NCBI GenBank assembly: GCA_030447385.1
Contig: JAUJOY010000001.1
Coordinates: forward strand, 288,465 to 352,464
Direction of reading: 5' to 3'
Length of the DNA: 64,000 nt
Source: Mycobacteriales bacterium
GTDB taxonomy: Bacteria; Actinomycetota; Actinomycetes; Mycobacteriales; SCTD01
Both the position numbers and the translations under genes were made by a program. This document shows positions 55,304 through 64,000 of the stretch, in pieces (the stretch's first letter is position 1; each line of letters starts with the position of its first letter). The notes below the pieces were generated by a model. It made no database searches, had not been told where the DNA came from, and saw nothing but the letters and a program-made list of their open reading frames with translations.

Positions 55304-55366
55304 GTCGCCACCTCCGGCTGTCCTCGGGGAGCGACTACCCCTGCCTCGTTCGAGCACACCCGAGGA

Positions 55367-55372
55367 TAGTCT
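55367..55372 (+). promoter_or_regulatory. -10 box of a leaderless promoter
   Basis: TAGTCT sits eight bases before the GTG of the CCA-adding enzyme gene. A transcript starting 7-9 bases later would begin at or next to the start codon, a common arrangement in actinobacteria. No Shine-Dalgarno is present before this GTG. Confidence 0.55.
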
Positions 55373-55380
55373 CGACTTCC

Positions 55381-56868
55381 GTGCCCGCCCTGACCGATGC
55401 GCAGAGGAACGTCGTGCGCGAGCTGCTGCGCGTGTCCCCTGTCGCGGTGGAGCTGGGAGAGCGCTTCGCGCGGGCCGGCCGGGAGCTGCACCTCGTCGGC
55501 GGGTGGGTGCGTGACGCGCTGCTGGACCGGCTCGGCGAGGACGTCGACCTCGACTTCGCGACCGACGCGCGCCCTGCCGAGGTCCTGGAGCTGGTGTCCG
55601 GCTGGGCGGAGGCCACCTGGGAGACCGGTGTCGCCTTCGGCACGGTCGGCCTGATGCGCCGCGGCTACCGGCTCGAGGTCACCACCTACCGCGCGGAGGC
55701 GTACGACCGCGCCTCGCGCAAACCGGAGGTCACCTACGGCGACTCGCTGTCCGACGACCTCGCGCGCCGCGACTTCACGGTCAACGCCATGGCCATCGCG
55801 CTGCCCGACTGGACGGCCCCGGATGCCTTCGTGGACCCCTACGGCGGGCTCGACGACCTGGCGGCGCGGGTCCTGCGCACCCCCGGGACCCCGCAGAGCT
55901 CGTTCGGCGACGACCCGCTGCGGATGCTGCGGGCGGCGCGGTTCGCCGCCCAGCTCGCCTTCACGGTGGACCCGGCCGTGGTGGCGGCCATGACGCAGAT
56001 GGCCGAGCGCATCGAGATCGTCAGCGTCGAACGGGTCAGCGACGAGCTGAGCAGGCTGCTGTGCGCCGAGCACCCCCGGGCCGGCCTCGAGCTGCTCGTC
56101 GACACCGGCCTGGCCTCGGTAGTCCTGCCCGAGCTGCCGGCGCTGCGTCTGGAGATCGACGAGCACCACCAGCACAAGGACGTCTACGACCACACGCTGC
56201 AGGTCCTCGAGCGGGCGATCGCGCTCGAGGACGACGGCCCCGACCTCGTCCTGCGCCTCGCCGCGCTGCTGCACGACATCGGCAAGCCGCGCACGCGCCG
56301 CAAGGAGCCAGGTGGCGGGGTGTCGTTCCACCACCACGAGGTCGTGGGCGCAGCGATGGCGCGGCGGCGCCTCTCGGCGCTGCGCTTCCCGAAGGATGTC
56401 GTGGCCGCCGTCAGCCTGCTGACCGAGCTGCACCTGCGCTTCCACGGCTACCAGTCCGCAGTGCCCGCGGGCGCTGCCGCGCGCAAGGGGACCGGGGCCT
56501 CGGCCTGGACCGACAGCGCCGTGCGCCGCTACGTCGCCGACGCCGGCGACCAGCTCTGCCGCCTGCACAAGCTCGTGCGGTCGGACTGCACCACCCGCAA
56601 CCGCCGCCGGGCCGCCGCCCTCGCCGCCGCCTACGACGACCTCGAGGCGCGCATCGCCACCCTGTCCCAGCAGGAGGAGCTCGGTCGGATCCGGCCCGAT
56701 CTGGACGGCACCGAGATCATGCAGATCCTCGGCGTGCCGCCGGGGCCGCTGGTGGGACGGGCCTACCGGCACCTGCTCGCGCTGCGGATGGAGAAGGGCC
56801 CCCTGCCACGCGAGGAGGCCGTCGCGGCGCTGCGCGAGTGGTCGCAGCAGCAGGATCCGACGGCCTAG
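55381..56868 (+). CDS. pcnA: CCA tRNA nucleotidyltransferase
   Basis: A 495-aa class II nucleotidyltransferase with HD domain. The catalytic head has LVGGWVRDALLDR and EDVDLDFATDA, then RRDFTVNAMAIAL and RMLRAARFAAQL. The HD domain HHHEVVGAAMARRR with ALLHDIGKPRTRR follows. It adds or repairs CCA on tRNA 3' ends; none of the three tRNAs in this window encodes CCA. It is the Rv3907c orthologue by sequence and order. Confidence 0.96.
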   Translation: MPALTDAQRNVVRELLRVSPVAVELGERFARAGRELHLVGGWVRDALLDRLGEDVDLDFATDARPAEVLELVSGWAEATWETGVAFGTVGLMRRGYRLEVTTYRAEAYDRASRKPEVTYGDSLSDDLARRDFTVNAMAIALPDWTAPDAFVDPYGGLDDLAARVLRTPGTPQSSFGDDPLRMLRAARFAAQLAFTVDPAVVAAMTQMAERIEIVSVERVSDELSRLLCAEHPRAGLELLVDTGLASVVLPELPALRLEIDEHHQHKDVYDHTLQVLERAIALEDDGPDLVLRLAALLHDIGKPRTRRKEPGGGVSFHHHEVVGAAMARRRLSALRFPKDVVAAVSLLTELHLRFHGYQSAVPAGAAARKGTGASAWTDSAVRRYVADAGDQLCRLHKLVRSDCTTRNRRRAAALAAAYDDLEARIATLSQQEELGRIRPDLDGTEIMQILGVPPGPLVGRAYRHLLALRMEKGPLPREEAVAALREWSQQQDPTA

Positions 56869-56880
56869 TCACTTCGTGCC

Positions 56881-58215
56881 ATGGCTCGCGGGCGCGCCAC
56901 GGACGATGATGGGCCCATGCTGGGACAACCAGGGCGAAGCGGCAGCGTGGGCATCCTCGCCCTCGGTGCGCTGTCCGCCGCGGTCCTCGTCTCCGCCGTG
57001 GGGGTGGCGGCCTTCCGCGACGTGACGGCCGGTGTGGACACGGTGCTCCAGCGCGGCCCGGACGCCACGATGGTGCTGAGCGACGGCACCCGCCGCCGGG
57101 CCGTCGAGGGTGAGACGGTGCCCGGCGGTGCGACCGTGGAGGCGGGCGCGGCCGGAGCGGTCCTCGCGACTGCGGAGCGGGAGGTGCACCTCTACCCGGC
57201 TGCCGGCGTGACGGTGCTCGACGGCGTACGCCAGGTGCTCGTCGCCGGCTCGGTCATCGTGGACGGCTCGGACGCGCCCGGTGTGGACCTCGACACGCCT
57301 GCTGCGGTCGTCGCCACCCGCAACGGAGCGGTGGTCCGCGTCGACGGTGGACCGCTGACCCGGGTGGGCGTGCTGCGTACGCAGGGCGACGCGGGGACCG
57401 GCGCCGACGTCCGCGCGACCGGCCGCCGCGCGGCGACAGAGCTGGCGGAGTACTACCAGGTGCAGGTGACCATGGGCGCGCTGCCCGGGGCCACCACCCC
57501 GCTGCTGCTGGCCGGCGACGACTACGAGCTCGCGCTGGCGCGCGACCTCGTCCTGTCCGACCGCACCCTCAACCAGATCCGCCGCAGCCTCGTGGGGAGC
57601 GCGGTGGAGGGCCGGGCCGTCCTCGCCGCGCTGCGCACCACCGTGCCGGAGGCGGCCGGGAGCACGGTGCCGGACACCGAACGCGCGCTGGCCTTCCTCG
57701 TCGCCAGCTCGACCTCCGACGGCACGCAGGCTGAGCGCTTCGCCCGGGTGAGCGGGCTGCGGTCCGCCGGCGGCTCGTGGGGGGTGGTGGCCGCGATCGT
57801 CGGCTCCACCGTCGACGCGGTGGGCGCGCAGCTCGCCCGCCTGCTCGCGCCGTCGGCCGAGATGCTGGCCGTGGAGCAGCAGCCGGTCGACGTGGCCGAG
57901 GCTCTGGGGCTGACGCCCCCACCGCCGCCGGAGCCCAGAGCGGTGGCGACGGTCAAGGTGCCGGTCCTTCCCTCTCGAGGAGCCCCCCGCAGGAGCACCC
58001 CGGTCGCGGCGGGCTCCCCCGCACCGGCTCCGCCGGGGTCGTCGACCCCGCTGCCCAGCGTCCCGCCGGCGCCCACCGAGCCGATCGCGGTCGTGCTCGA
58101 AGGCGTGGTGGAGGCCGTGCTCGACCTCATCGACCTCGGCAGCACGCCGGCGTCCCCGGCGCCCACCCCCTCACCTGCCCCGCTGCTGGACCCGAAGCTC
58201 CCGCTGCTGCCCTGA
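56881..58215 (+). CDS. Membrane-anchored FecR-like protein
   Basis: A 444-aa protein (ATG 56881; ATG 56917 is an equally likely start). One membrane helix near residues 22-45 is followed by an extracytoplasmic region. Residues about 60-150 (MVLSDGTRRRAVEGETVPGG, HLYPAAGVTVLDG, VVATRNGAVVRVDG) resemble the FecR beta-repeat domain. An alpha-helical middle part and a Pro/Ser-rich stretch ending in LLDPKLPLLP complete it. No FecI-type sigma gene is adjacent. Function unknown. Confidence 0.65.
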   Translation: MARGRATDDDGPMLGQPGRSGSVGILALGALSAAVLVSAVGVAAFRDVTAGVDTVLQRGPDATMVLSDGTRRRAVEGETVPGGATVEAGAAGAVLATAEREVHLYPAAGVTVLDGVRQVLVAGSVIVDGSDAPGVDLDTPAAVVATRNGAVVRVDGGPLTRVGVLRTQGDAGTGADVRATGRRAATELAEYYQVQVTMGALPGATTPLLLAGDDYELALARDLVLSDRTLNQIRRSLVGSAVEGRAVLAALRTTVPEAAGSTVPDTERALAFLVASSTSDGTQAERFARVSGLRSAGGSWGVVAAIVGSTVDAVGAQLARLLAPSAEMLAVEQQPVDVAEALGLTPPPPPEPRAVATVKVPVLPSRGAPRRSTPVAAGSPAPAPPGSSTPLPSVPPAPTEPIAVVLEGVVEAVLDLIDLGSTPASPAPTPSPAPLLDPKLPLLP

Positions 58216-58228
58216 CCCGGTCGCCGCG

Positions 58229-59545
58229 TCAGCCCGACAGCGACGGCGTGGCCAGCACCGGCTCGGACCGCTCCTCGGGGCGGCGGGCGATCAGAACTCC
58301 GTAGACCAGCGCGGTCACCGCGTAGCCGCCGGCGATCAGGCCGATGACCAGGTAGCTCTTGCCGTTCGGGGGCAGCAGCACCGCCGACGCAGCCGCCGCG
58401 GAGACGAAGCTGACGTTGAACAGCGTGTCGTAGAAGGAGAAGACGCGCCCGCGGAAGTCGTCCTCCACCGACTCCTGCAGCAGCGTGTCGAGGCAGATCT
58501 TGGAGCCCTGGGCGGCGAAGCCCAGGAAGAAGGCGGCGACCAGGAACGCCGCGTGCGTGAAGGGGAGCCCGAAGACCAGCTCGACGACCGCGGCCCCACC
58601 GAACATCACCACGATCCACTGCTGCGTCCCGATGCGCCGGGTCGTGGCCGGGGTGACCAGCGCCGCGAGCAGGCCCCCGAGCACGCTGACGACGATGACC
58701 TGGCCGAGTCCGCCGAAGCCCAGGCCGATGGCGCCGCCCTCGGTGTAGAGCAGCAGTGTGCAGACGAAGGACAGCCCGTAGAAGAACCGGTGGGCGGTGA
58801 TCGCCGCCAGCCCGCGCGCGGCCCGACCCCTGGCGCGTACGTGCTGCGCCCCCTGCGCCACACCGCGGGCCACGGCGGCCAGCGCCGTGCGAAGCCGCAC
58901 GTGCACGGGTGGGTCGTGCGGCCCGAGCAGCGAGGCGGCGATGCGGGAGGCCAGGACGGCGGCGAGGACGTAGCAGAGCGCGGCGACCAGCGAGGTGCGG
59001 CTCGCACCGAGGTCGTCACTGCCGAACGGCACGCGCAGCCCCACCCCGGCGGCGCCTCCCATGGCGGCGGCACCTGCCCCGAAGGTGGTGCTGAAGGAGT
59101 TGGCGGTGACCAGCAGGCGGGTCTCCACGACGTGGGGCAGCGCCGCGGACAGCCCGGACAGGATGAAGCGGTTGACCGAGACGACGACCAGGGCCAGCGC
59201 GACGACCGGCGCGCTGGTCGGACCGAGCGAGGACAGCAGGGCGGCGAACACCACGATCACCGCCGCGCGCGCCAGGTTGCCGGCCAGCAGCACCCGCTGT
59301 CGCCGCCACCGGTCCAGGAAGACGCCCGCGAAGGGCCCGACGAGGCTGTAGGGCAGCAGCAGCGTCGCGAAGGCCGCCGCCGCCTGGCCGGCTGAGGTGG
59401 CCCGCTCAGGGTTGAAGAACACCGCCGAGAACAGCGCCGCCTGGAACATGCCGTCGGCGAACTGGCCGAGCATGCGCACCGCGAGCAGGCGGCGGAAGTC
59501 CGGCGCGGAGACGACCTCCCGCAGCGCCCGGGAGTCGGTGCTCAC
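58229..59545 (-). CDS. Major facilitator superfamily transporter
   Basis: A 438-aa protein with about twelve hydrophobic segments and an MFS layout similar to the MFS_3/enterobactin exporter-like group: LAVRMLGQFADGMFQAALFSAVFF at the start, LPYSLVGPFAGVFLDRWRRQRVLL (loop 2-3 motif), and a central basic loop. The substrate is unknown. GTG at 59545; convergent with the FecR-like gene. Confidence 0.88.
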   Translation of the reverse strand: MSTDSRALREVVSAPDFRRLLAVRMLGQFADGMFQAALFSAVFFNPERATSAGQAAAAFATLLLPYSLVGPFAGVFLDRWRRQRVLLAGNLARAAVIVVFAALLSSLGPTSAPVVALALVVVSVNRFILSGLSAALPHVVETRLLVTANSFSTTFGAGAAAMGGAAGVGLRVPFGSDDLGASRTSLVAALCYVLAAVLASRIAASLLGPHDPPVHVRLRTALAAVARGVAQGAQHVRARGRAARGLAAITAHRFFYGLSFVCTLLLYTEGGAIGLGFGGLGQVIVVSVLGGLLAALVTPATTRRIGTQQWIVVMFGGAAVVELVFGLPFTHAAFLVAAFFLGFAAQGSKICLDTLLQESVEDDFRGRVFSFYDTLFNVSFVSAAAASAVLLPPNGKSYLVIGLIAGGYAVTALVYGVLIARRPEERSEPVLATPSLSG

Positions 59546-59612
59546 CGCTCCAGCCTAGGTCGCCGGCGCCCCGCCCCCCACGCCGTCCCGGCGGGCACCG
59601 GCCGGGCTGCAC

Positions 59613-60728
59613 CTAGTCGGTGGCGGCCTCCGCCTGTCGCCCGACGTAGTCGGCGAGGTCGTCACCGCGGATCCAGGCCTCGAGCGCGGGCGCGGCGATG
59701 TCGTCGCGCACCTGCTGCGGCGGGGACTTCATGAAGTAGGTGGACGCGGCATGCAGGGGCCCGCCCTCCCCGCGGTCGAGCGCGATCTTGGCGCAGCGCA
59801 CCGCATCGATGATCACGCCGGCGGAGTTGGGGCTGTCCCAGACCTCGAGCTTGTACTCCAGGTTCAGCGGGACGTCGCCGAACGCGCGGCCCTCGAGGCG
59901 GACGTAGGCCCACTTGCGGTCGTCGAGCCACTGCACGTAGTCGGACGGGCCGATGTGCACGTTGCGGGCGCCCATGTCGTGCTCCATGTTGGAGGTCACG
60001 GCCTGGGTCTTGGAGATCTTCTTGGACTCCAGGCGGTCGCGCTCGAGCATGTTCTTGAAGTCCATGTTGCCGCCGACGTTGAGCTGGTAGGTGCGGTCCA
60101 GGATGACGCCGCGGTCCTCGAACAGCTTGGCCATGACGCGGTGCGTGATGGTCGCGCCGACCTGGCTCTTGATGTCGTCACCGACGATCGGGACCCCGGC
60201 GGCGCGGAACTTCTCCGCCCACTCCGGGGTGCCCGCGATGAAGACGGGGAGCGCGTTGACGAAGGCGACCTGAGCGTCGATCGCGCACTGGGCGTAGAAC
60301 CGCACCGCTTCCTCGGAGCCGACGGGGAGGTAGCACACGAGGACGTCGACGCGGGCGTCCCGCAGCGCCTGCACGACGTCGACCGGCGCCTCGTCGGACT
60401 CCTGGATCGTCTCGCGGTAGTACTTGCCCAGGCCGTCGAGGGTGTGCCCCCGCTGGACCGTGATGTCGGTCGGCGGAACGTCGGCGATCTTGATGGTGTT
60501 GTTCTCGCTGGCGACGATCGCCTCGGACAGGTCCCGCCCGACCTTCTTGGCGTCCACGTCGAACGCCGCGACGAACTGCACGTCGCGCACGTGGTAGCCG
60601 CCGAGCTCCACGTGCATCAGGCCGGGCACGCGAGCTGCGGGGTCGGCGTCGCGGTAGTACTCGACGCCCTGGACGAGGGACGCGGCGCAGTTGCCGACGC
60701 CGATGATGGCGACACGGACGGAACCCAT
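59613..60728 (-). CDS. ino1: Inositol-3-phosphate synthase
   Basis: A 371-aa NAD-dependent enzyme converting glucose-6-phosphate to inositol-3-phosphate, the precursor of phosphatidylinositol and mycothiol. The NAD site [20 protein letters not shown], the [19 protein letters not shown] segment and [21 protein letters not shown] are diagnostic. Its ATG overlaps the padR stop (TGATG), so PadR and Ino1 are co-expressed, as for Rv0046c-Rv0047c. Confidence 0.97.
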   Translation of the reverse strand: MGSVRVAIIGVGNCAASLVQGVEYYRDADPAARVPGLMHVELGGYHVRDVQFVAAFDVDAKKVGRDLSEAIVASENNTIKIADVPPTDITVQRGHTLDGLGKYYRETIQESDEAPVDVVQALRDARVDVLVCYLPVGSEEAVRFYAQCAIDAQVAFVNALPVFIAGTPEWAEKFRAAGVPIVGDDIKSQVGATITHRVMAKLFEDRGVILDRTYQLNVGGNMDFKNMLERDRLESKKISKTQAVTSNMEHDMGARNVHIGPSDYVQWLDDRKWAYVRLEGRAFGDVPLNLEYKLEVWDSPNSAGVIIDAVRCAKIALDRGEGGPLHAASTYFMKSPPQQVRDDIAAPALEAWIRGDDLADYVGRQAEAATD

Positions 60729-61390
60729 CAGGGCGCTCCTCTTTCTGTGGGAGGGAGGGGAGGTGGCGGTGCCGCAGCGGGAGCTGCTGGGGATGGTGCC
60801 GGGGGGGCGGGTGAGGGGGGTGGGGAGGTCGTGGCGGACACCGCGGGGGTCGCGCGGCGCTCGGTCTCGATCAGCTCGGTGAGCCAGCGGACCTCGCGCT
60901 CCACCGACTCGAGCCCGTGCTCCTGCAGCTGCAGGGTGTAGCGGTCGAGGCGCGAGCGCGTGCGGGCCAGGGAGGTGCGGACGCCCTCACGCCGTTCCAC
61001 CAGCCGGGAGCGGCGCCCCTCGAGGATGCGTACGCGCACGTCGGGATCGGTGAGGCCGAAGAAGGCGAAGCGGACGCCGAAGCTCTCGTCCTCCCAGGAC
61101 GCGGGCCCGGCCTCGGCCAGCAGCGCCTGGAACTGCTCCTTGCCCTCGGCGGTGAGCTTGTAGACGACCTTCCCGCGGCGTCCGGTGAGCGCGGGTGCGC
61201 CGGCGACCCCCTCGGCGTCACCCTCGTCCTCGCACAGCCAGCCGGCCGCCTTCATGCGGCGCAGCGTCGGATAGAGCGAGCCGTAGGAGAACGCCCGGAA
61301 GGTGCCGAGCGTGGCCCGCAGCTGCTGGCGCAGCTCGTAGCCGTGCAGCGGGGAGGAGTGCAGCAGGCCGAGGATGGCGAGATCGAGCAT
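60728..61390 (-). CDS. PadR-family transcriptional regulator
   Basis: A 220-aa regulator with the PadR winged helix ([24 protein letters not shown] and [18 protein letters not shown]), then a C-terminal helical dimerisation region ([30 protein letters not shown]) and a Pro/Ala tail. ATG at 61390 follows GGAGGG. A palindromic operator lies 33 bp upstream. It heads the padR-ino1 operon and probably represses it. Confidence 0.93.
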   Translation of the reverse strand: MLDLAILGLLHSSPLHGYELRQQLRATLGTFRAFSYGSLYPTLRRMKAAGWLCEDEGDAEGVAGAPALTGRRGKVVYKLTAEGKEQFQALLAEAGPASWEDESFGVRFAFFGLTDPDVRVRILEGRRSRLVERREGVRTSLARTRSRLDRYTLQLQEHGLESVEREVRWLTELIETERRATPAVSATTSPPPSPAPPAPSPAAPAAAPPPPLPPTERGAP

Positions 61391-61422
61391 GTCGCCCTCC
61401 GTTTCCCTGTTGTCCTGTCAGC

Positions 61423-61447
61423 GCGATGTATCGCTGCGATACATCGC
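61423..61447. promoter_or_regulatory. Palindromic operator upstream of padR-ino1
   Basis: GCGATGTATCGC and GCGATACATCGC form a perfect 12-bp inverted repeat around one base. It contains the ATGT...ACAT half-sites typical of PadR-family operators and is centred about 45 bp before the padR start. Autoregulation is inferred. Confidence 0.75.
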
Positions 61448-61560
61448 TCGATGAGGCTCAGCGTAGAGGCCAGGCCGCCTGGGGTGCAAGACCGGCTCCC
61501 GGAGCCCCACGACCCACCGGGCGCAGGTAGGTTCGGCAGTCGAGCCGAACATGCGCGACC

Positions 61561-63684
61561 ATGGAAGGCATGTCTCGCTTGGGGAACGTCAACTGGCCGC
61601 GCACCCTGCTCCTGACGGGGGGCGGGGCGTTCGTCGGGCTGCTGCTGCTGGTCGGCATCGGCTACGCCACGACCGACATCCCTGACGTCAACGAGAGCGC
61701 GACCGCGACGACGACCCGGATCCTCTACGCCGACGGTTCCGAGCTCGGCCGGTCCGGCACCGAGAACCGCGTGCCGGTCGAGATCACGGCGGTGCCCATC
61801 CACGTCCAGCGCGCCGTCCTGGCCGCTGAGGACCGCGGCTTCTACACCGAGCCGGGGATCAGCCCGAAGGGCATCGCGCGGGCGCTGTTCACCAACGTCC
61901 GTGGTGGCGGCTCGATCCAGCAGGGCGGGTCGACGATCACCCAGCAGTACGCCAAGAACGCCTTCCTCAGCCAGGAGCGCACCTACACCCGCAAGGTGAA
62001 GGAGGCCTTCATCGCCCTGAAGCTCTCCCGCACGGTCGAGAAGGACCAGATCCTGGAGGACTACCTCAACACCATCTACTTCGGCCGGCAGGCGGCGGGT
62101 ATCGAAGTGGCCTCGCAGACCTACTTCGGCGTGCCGGTGGACCAGCTCACGGTCGCCCAGGGCGCCGTGCTGGCGTCGAGCATCCGGTCGCCCGCGACCC
62201 TCGACCCGCAGAAGCACCCGGAGGCTGCCCAGGACCGCTGGGACTACGTCCTCGACGGCATGGTCGAGAAGGGGTGGCTGGACCCGGCCGAGCGGCAGGC
62301 GCAGGTCTACCCCCCGGTGCTGAAGGTGGGTGAGGGCCCGGGTGCTCGCAACAACGACCTGTCCGGGCCGAAGGGCCACGTGATCACGGCCGTGCTTGAA
62401 GAGCTCGGAGACCGGGGCTTCTCCGGTGGACGCGGGCTGGTCGTGACGACGACGGTCCGCAGGCAGGCACAGGACGCGGCCGTCGCCGCGGTCCAGAAGG
62501 TCATCGGCGACAAGAGCGGGCCGGAGGACCTGCAGGGCGCCCTCGTGTCCGTGCAGCCAGGGACCGGCGAGGTCGTGGCCTACTACGGCGGCGCCAGCGG
62601 GACCGGCTTCGACTTCGCCAACCAGGGCGCCGGCCGTCAGCCCGGCTCGTCGTTCAAGCCCTACGTCATGGCCGAGGCGCTCGCGCAGGGCAAGTCGCTG
62701 AAGACCCGGCTGGACGGCGAGAGCCCCAAGCAGTTCCCGGGCGCGGAGGTGCAGAACTTCGGCAACAAGGACTTCGGCTCGGTCGACGTCGTCCAGGCCA
62801 CCAAGGACTCGATCAACACCGCGTACTTCGAGCTGGGCCTGATGGTGGGGCCGCCGAAGGTCGCTGACATCGCCCACGGAGCCGGGATCCCCGAGCGCGC
62901 TCCCCTGGCGGGCCCGGACGGCCGGACCAACGGGAGCATCTCGCTCGGGGGCTACGAGGTGCGCGTGATCGACCAGGCCATCGGCTTCGCCACCTTCGCC
63001 AACAAGGGCATCCCTGCCGAGGCCTTCCTGGTCAAGAAGATCCAGGGCGACCGGGGCGACACCATCTACGAGGCGAAGCCGCGCCCCCGGCCGGCGGCGT
63101 TCAGCGAGGCCGTCGCGGCCGATGCCACCTTCGCCATGCAGGCGGTGGTGCAGGACGGCACCGGCCGGGGGGCACGCCTCGACGGCGGGCGCCCGGCAGC
63201 GGGCAAGACCGGCACCTCCTCGGACAACAAGGACGCCTGGTTCGTCGGCTTCACCCCGCAGCTGTCCACGGCGGTCTGGCTCGGCTACCCGACACCCAAG
63301 ACGATCCGGCTCGACGGCGTCGAGGTCACCGGCGGTGGCTTCTCCACCCGGATCTGGAAGGCCTACATGGACATCGCGATGAAGGGGCTGCCGGTGCAGC
63401 AGTTCCCGCCGCCGGCGAACATCGGCAAGCAGGCCGAGCCCCCGCCCCCGCCCCCGCCTCCGCCCCCGCCGGTCACCGTGTTCACGACCAGCCCGGCGCC
63501 CATCCCGAGCGAGATCCCCGTCCAGACCGAGGCTCCCACCATGGGGCCTGTGCCCATCCTGCCTCCGCCGATCCTGAACAGCCCGGCGCCCGCCCGTTCC
63601 CCGCAGCGGCCGCCGCCGCCCCGGTCCCCGTCCCCCTCCCGGTCGCCCTCTCCTTCGCCCAGCGTCAGCAGCCCGGCAGCCTGA
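61561..63684 (+). CDS. ponA: Bifunctional class A penicillin-binding protein
   Basis: A 707-aa peptidoglycan synthase (ATG 61561 or 61570). After a membrane helix (about 13-36) comes the GT51 glycosyltransferase (AAEDRGFYTEPGIS, GGSTITQQYAKN). The transpeptidase domain follows with SSFK (about residue 364), SIN (about 417) and KTGT (about 547). The C-terminus is a Pro/Ser-rich wall-facing tail with poly-Pro runs. It corresponds to PonA1 (Rv0050) by neighbours ino1-padR and the GT87 gene. Confidence 0.96.
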   Translation: MEGMSRLGNVNWPRTLLLTGGGAFVGLLLLVGIGYATTDIPDVNESATATTTRILYADGSELGRSGTENRVPVEITAVPIHVQRAVLAAEDRGFYTEPGISPKGIARALFTNVRGGGSIQQGGSTITQQYAKNAFLSQERTYTRKVKEAFIALKLSRTVEKDQILEDYLNTIYFGRQAAGIEVASQTYFGVPVDQLTVAQGAVLASSIRSPATLDPQKHPEAAQDRWDYVLDGMVEKGWLDPAERQAQVYPPVLKVGEGPGARNNDLSGPKGHVITAVLEELGDRGFSGGRGLVVTTTVRRQAQDAAVAAVQKVIGDKSGPEDLQGALVSVQPGTGEVVAYYGGASGTGFDFANQGAGRQPGSSFKPYVMAEALAQGKSLKTRLDGESPKQFPGAEVQNFGNKDFGSVDVVQATKDSINTAYFELGLMVGPPKVADIAHGAGIPERAPLAGPDGRTNGSISLGGYEVRVIDQAIGFATFANKGIPAEAFLVKKIQGDRGDTIYEAKPRPRPAAFSEAVAADATFAMQAVVQDGTGRGARLDGGRPAAGKTGTSSDNKDAWFVGFTPQLSTAVWLGYPTPKTIRLDGVEVTGGGFSTRIWKAYMDIAMKGLPVQQFPPPANIGKQAEPPPPPPPPPPPVTVFTTSPAPIPSEIPVQTEAPTMGPVPILPPPILNSPAPARSPQRPPPPRSPSPSRSPSPSPSVSSPAA

Positions 63685-63688
63685 TCCG

Positions 63689-64000
63689 TTGAGCTCCACG
63701 TCCGCCCCGACCCTCCCCTCTTACGAGGACCCGGTGGTGGCAGGGGCGGTCCAGGCGGTGGGGGGACCGCCGGGGCGGTACGCGCGGCTGGGGTCGCGGC
63801 GCTTCTGGACGCCGGTGCGGTGGCTGGTCCTGCTCACCCTGCTGACGTCCCTGCTGGGCTGGTGGCAGAAGTCGCCGTGCCGGGTGCATCCCTGGGTGGA
63901 GGAGTACCAGTACACGCGCGGCTGCTACACCGACGTCTTCGCCCTCTACTTCGCCGAGGGGCTCTCCGAGGGGAAGACCCCCTACCGGGAGCACCCGGTG
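63689..64000 (+). CDS. GT87/DUF2029-type glycosyltransferase, N-terminal part
   Basis: The gene runs off the window end. TTG at 63689, four bases after the PBP stop, opens a frame of 104 codons. The product has a cytoplasmic N-terminus, a membrane helix (RWLVLLTLLTSLLGWW) and an outside loop with YQYTRGCYTDVFALYFAEGL and TPYREHPV. This matches the start of actinobacterial polyprenol-phosphate mannosyltransferases of the GT87 family (Rv0051 position). No clear Shine-Dalgarno; the start codon is tentative. Confidence 0.78.
   Translation, partial: MSSTSAPTLPSYEDPVVAGAVQAVGGPPGRYARLGSRRFWTPVRWLVLLTLLTSLLGWWQKSPCRVHPWVEEYQYTRGCYTDVFALYFAEGLSEGKTPYREHPV

Overview
The window is about 64 kb of very GC-rich DNA (GTG and TTG starts, 4-bp GTGA/ATGA overlaps, strong Shine-Dalgarno motifs) from the chromosome of an actinobacterium. 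It is the replication-origin neighbourhood. Gene order follows the conserved actinobacterial block known from Mycobacterium (Rv0001-Rv0020, Rv0046-Rv0051, Rv3907-Rv3924) and Streptomyces. There is no sign of a phage, transposon, CRISPR array or rRNA operon. Very high GC, a DUF881/class E sortase pair, gnd between dnaN and recF, and a PASTA-bearing PknA point away from Mycobacterium towards a Frankia-, Geodermatophilus- or Motilibacter-like lineage; I cannot name the genus.

Layout. (1) 1-4595: a Tad/Flp pilus locus (ssd end, tadA, tadB, tadC, Flp-like DUF4244 pilin, TadE, TadE-like). Several members look damaged: TadA lacks its histidine box, tadC is frameshifted at a C6 run, and the last TadE-like frame has no clean start or end. 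A tRNA-Leu(CAG) lies antisense at its end. (2) 4623-13626: the growth and division phospho-signalling operon fhaA-fhaB-pstP-rodA-pbpA-pknA-pknB. (3) 13679-16438: trpG/pabA, a small membrane protein, a class E sortase and DUF881 on the minus strand, with crgA on the plus strand. (4) 16560-20719: thiolase, rhomboid protease, cyclophilin, a 71-aa membrane microprotein and a GAF-GGDEF protein. (5) 20905-28722: tRNA-Ala(TGC), a 42-aa DLW-39 protein, tRNA-Ile(GAT), DUF3566, gyrA, gyrB, dciA and recF, with two parS sites. (6) 28726-33041: gnd, dnaN, oriC and dnaA. (7) 33530-39419: rpmH, rnpA, yidD, yidC, jag, rsmG, parA and parB on the plus strand. (8) 39479-47721: a Ddl-like ligase/aminotransferase pair, a microprotein/GNAT pair, a CwlM-like amidase, a small secreted protein, trx, trxB, a zinc-ribbon membrane protein, and a SigM-like sigma/anti-sigma pair. 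(9) 47759-56868: a stand-alone pseudokinase, a small membrane protein, murJ, DUF6049, Nudix, a YbaK-like protein and CCA tRNA nucleotidyltransferase. (10) 56881-64000: a FecR-like membrane protein, an MFS protein, ino1, padR, a bifunctional PBP and the start of a GT87-type mannosyltransferase.

Functionally, most genes serve three linked jobs. The first is replication and segregation (DnaA, DnaN, RecF, Gyr, DciA, ParAB-parS). The second is export and RNA processing (YidC, YidD, RnpA, Jag, RsmG, CCA enzyme). The third is phosphorylation-controlled peptidoglycan synthesis: PknA/PknB/PstP would act on FHA proteins, the pseudokinase next to MurJ, and CwlM, while RodA, PbpA, CrgA and the class A PBP build the wall. 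No clearly new defence or metabolic system is visible. The most unusual items are the eroding Tad locus, the pseudokinase separated from MurJ by an inserted membrane gene, the Ddl-like/aminotransferase pair beside parB, a long inverted repeat in the gyrB leader, a paired DnaA-box dyad 14.5 kb from oriC, and a 25-bp palindrome upstream of padR-ino1.
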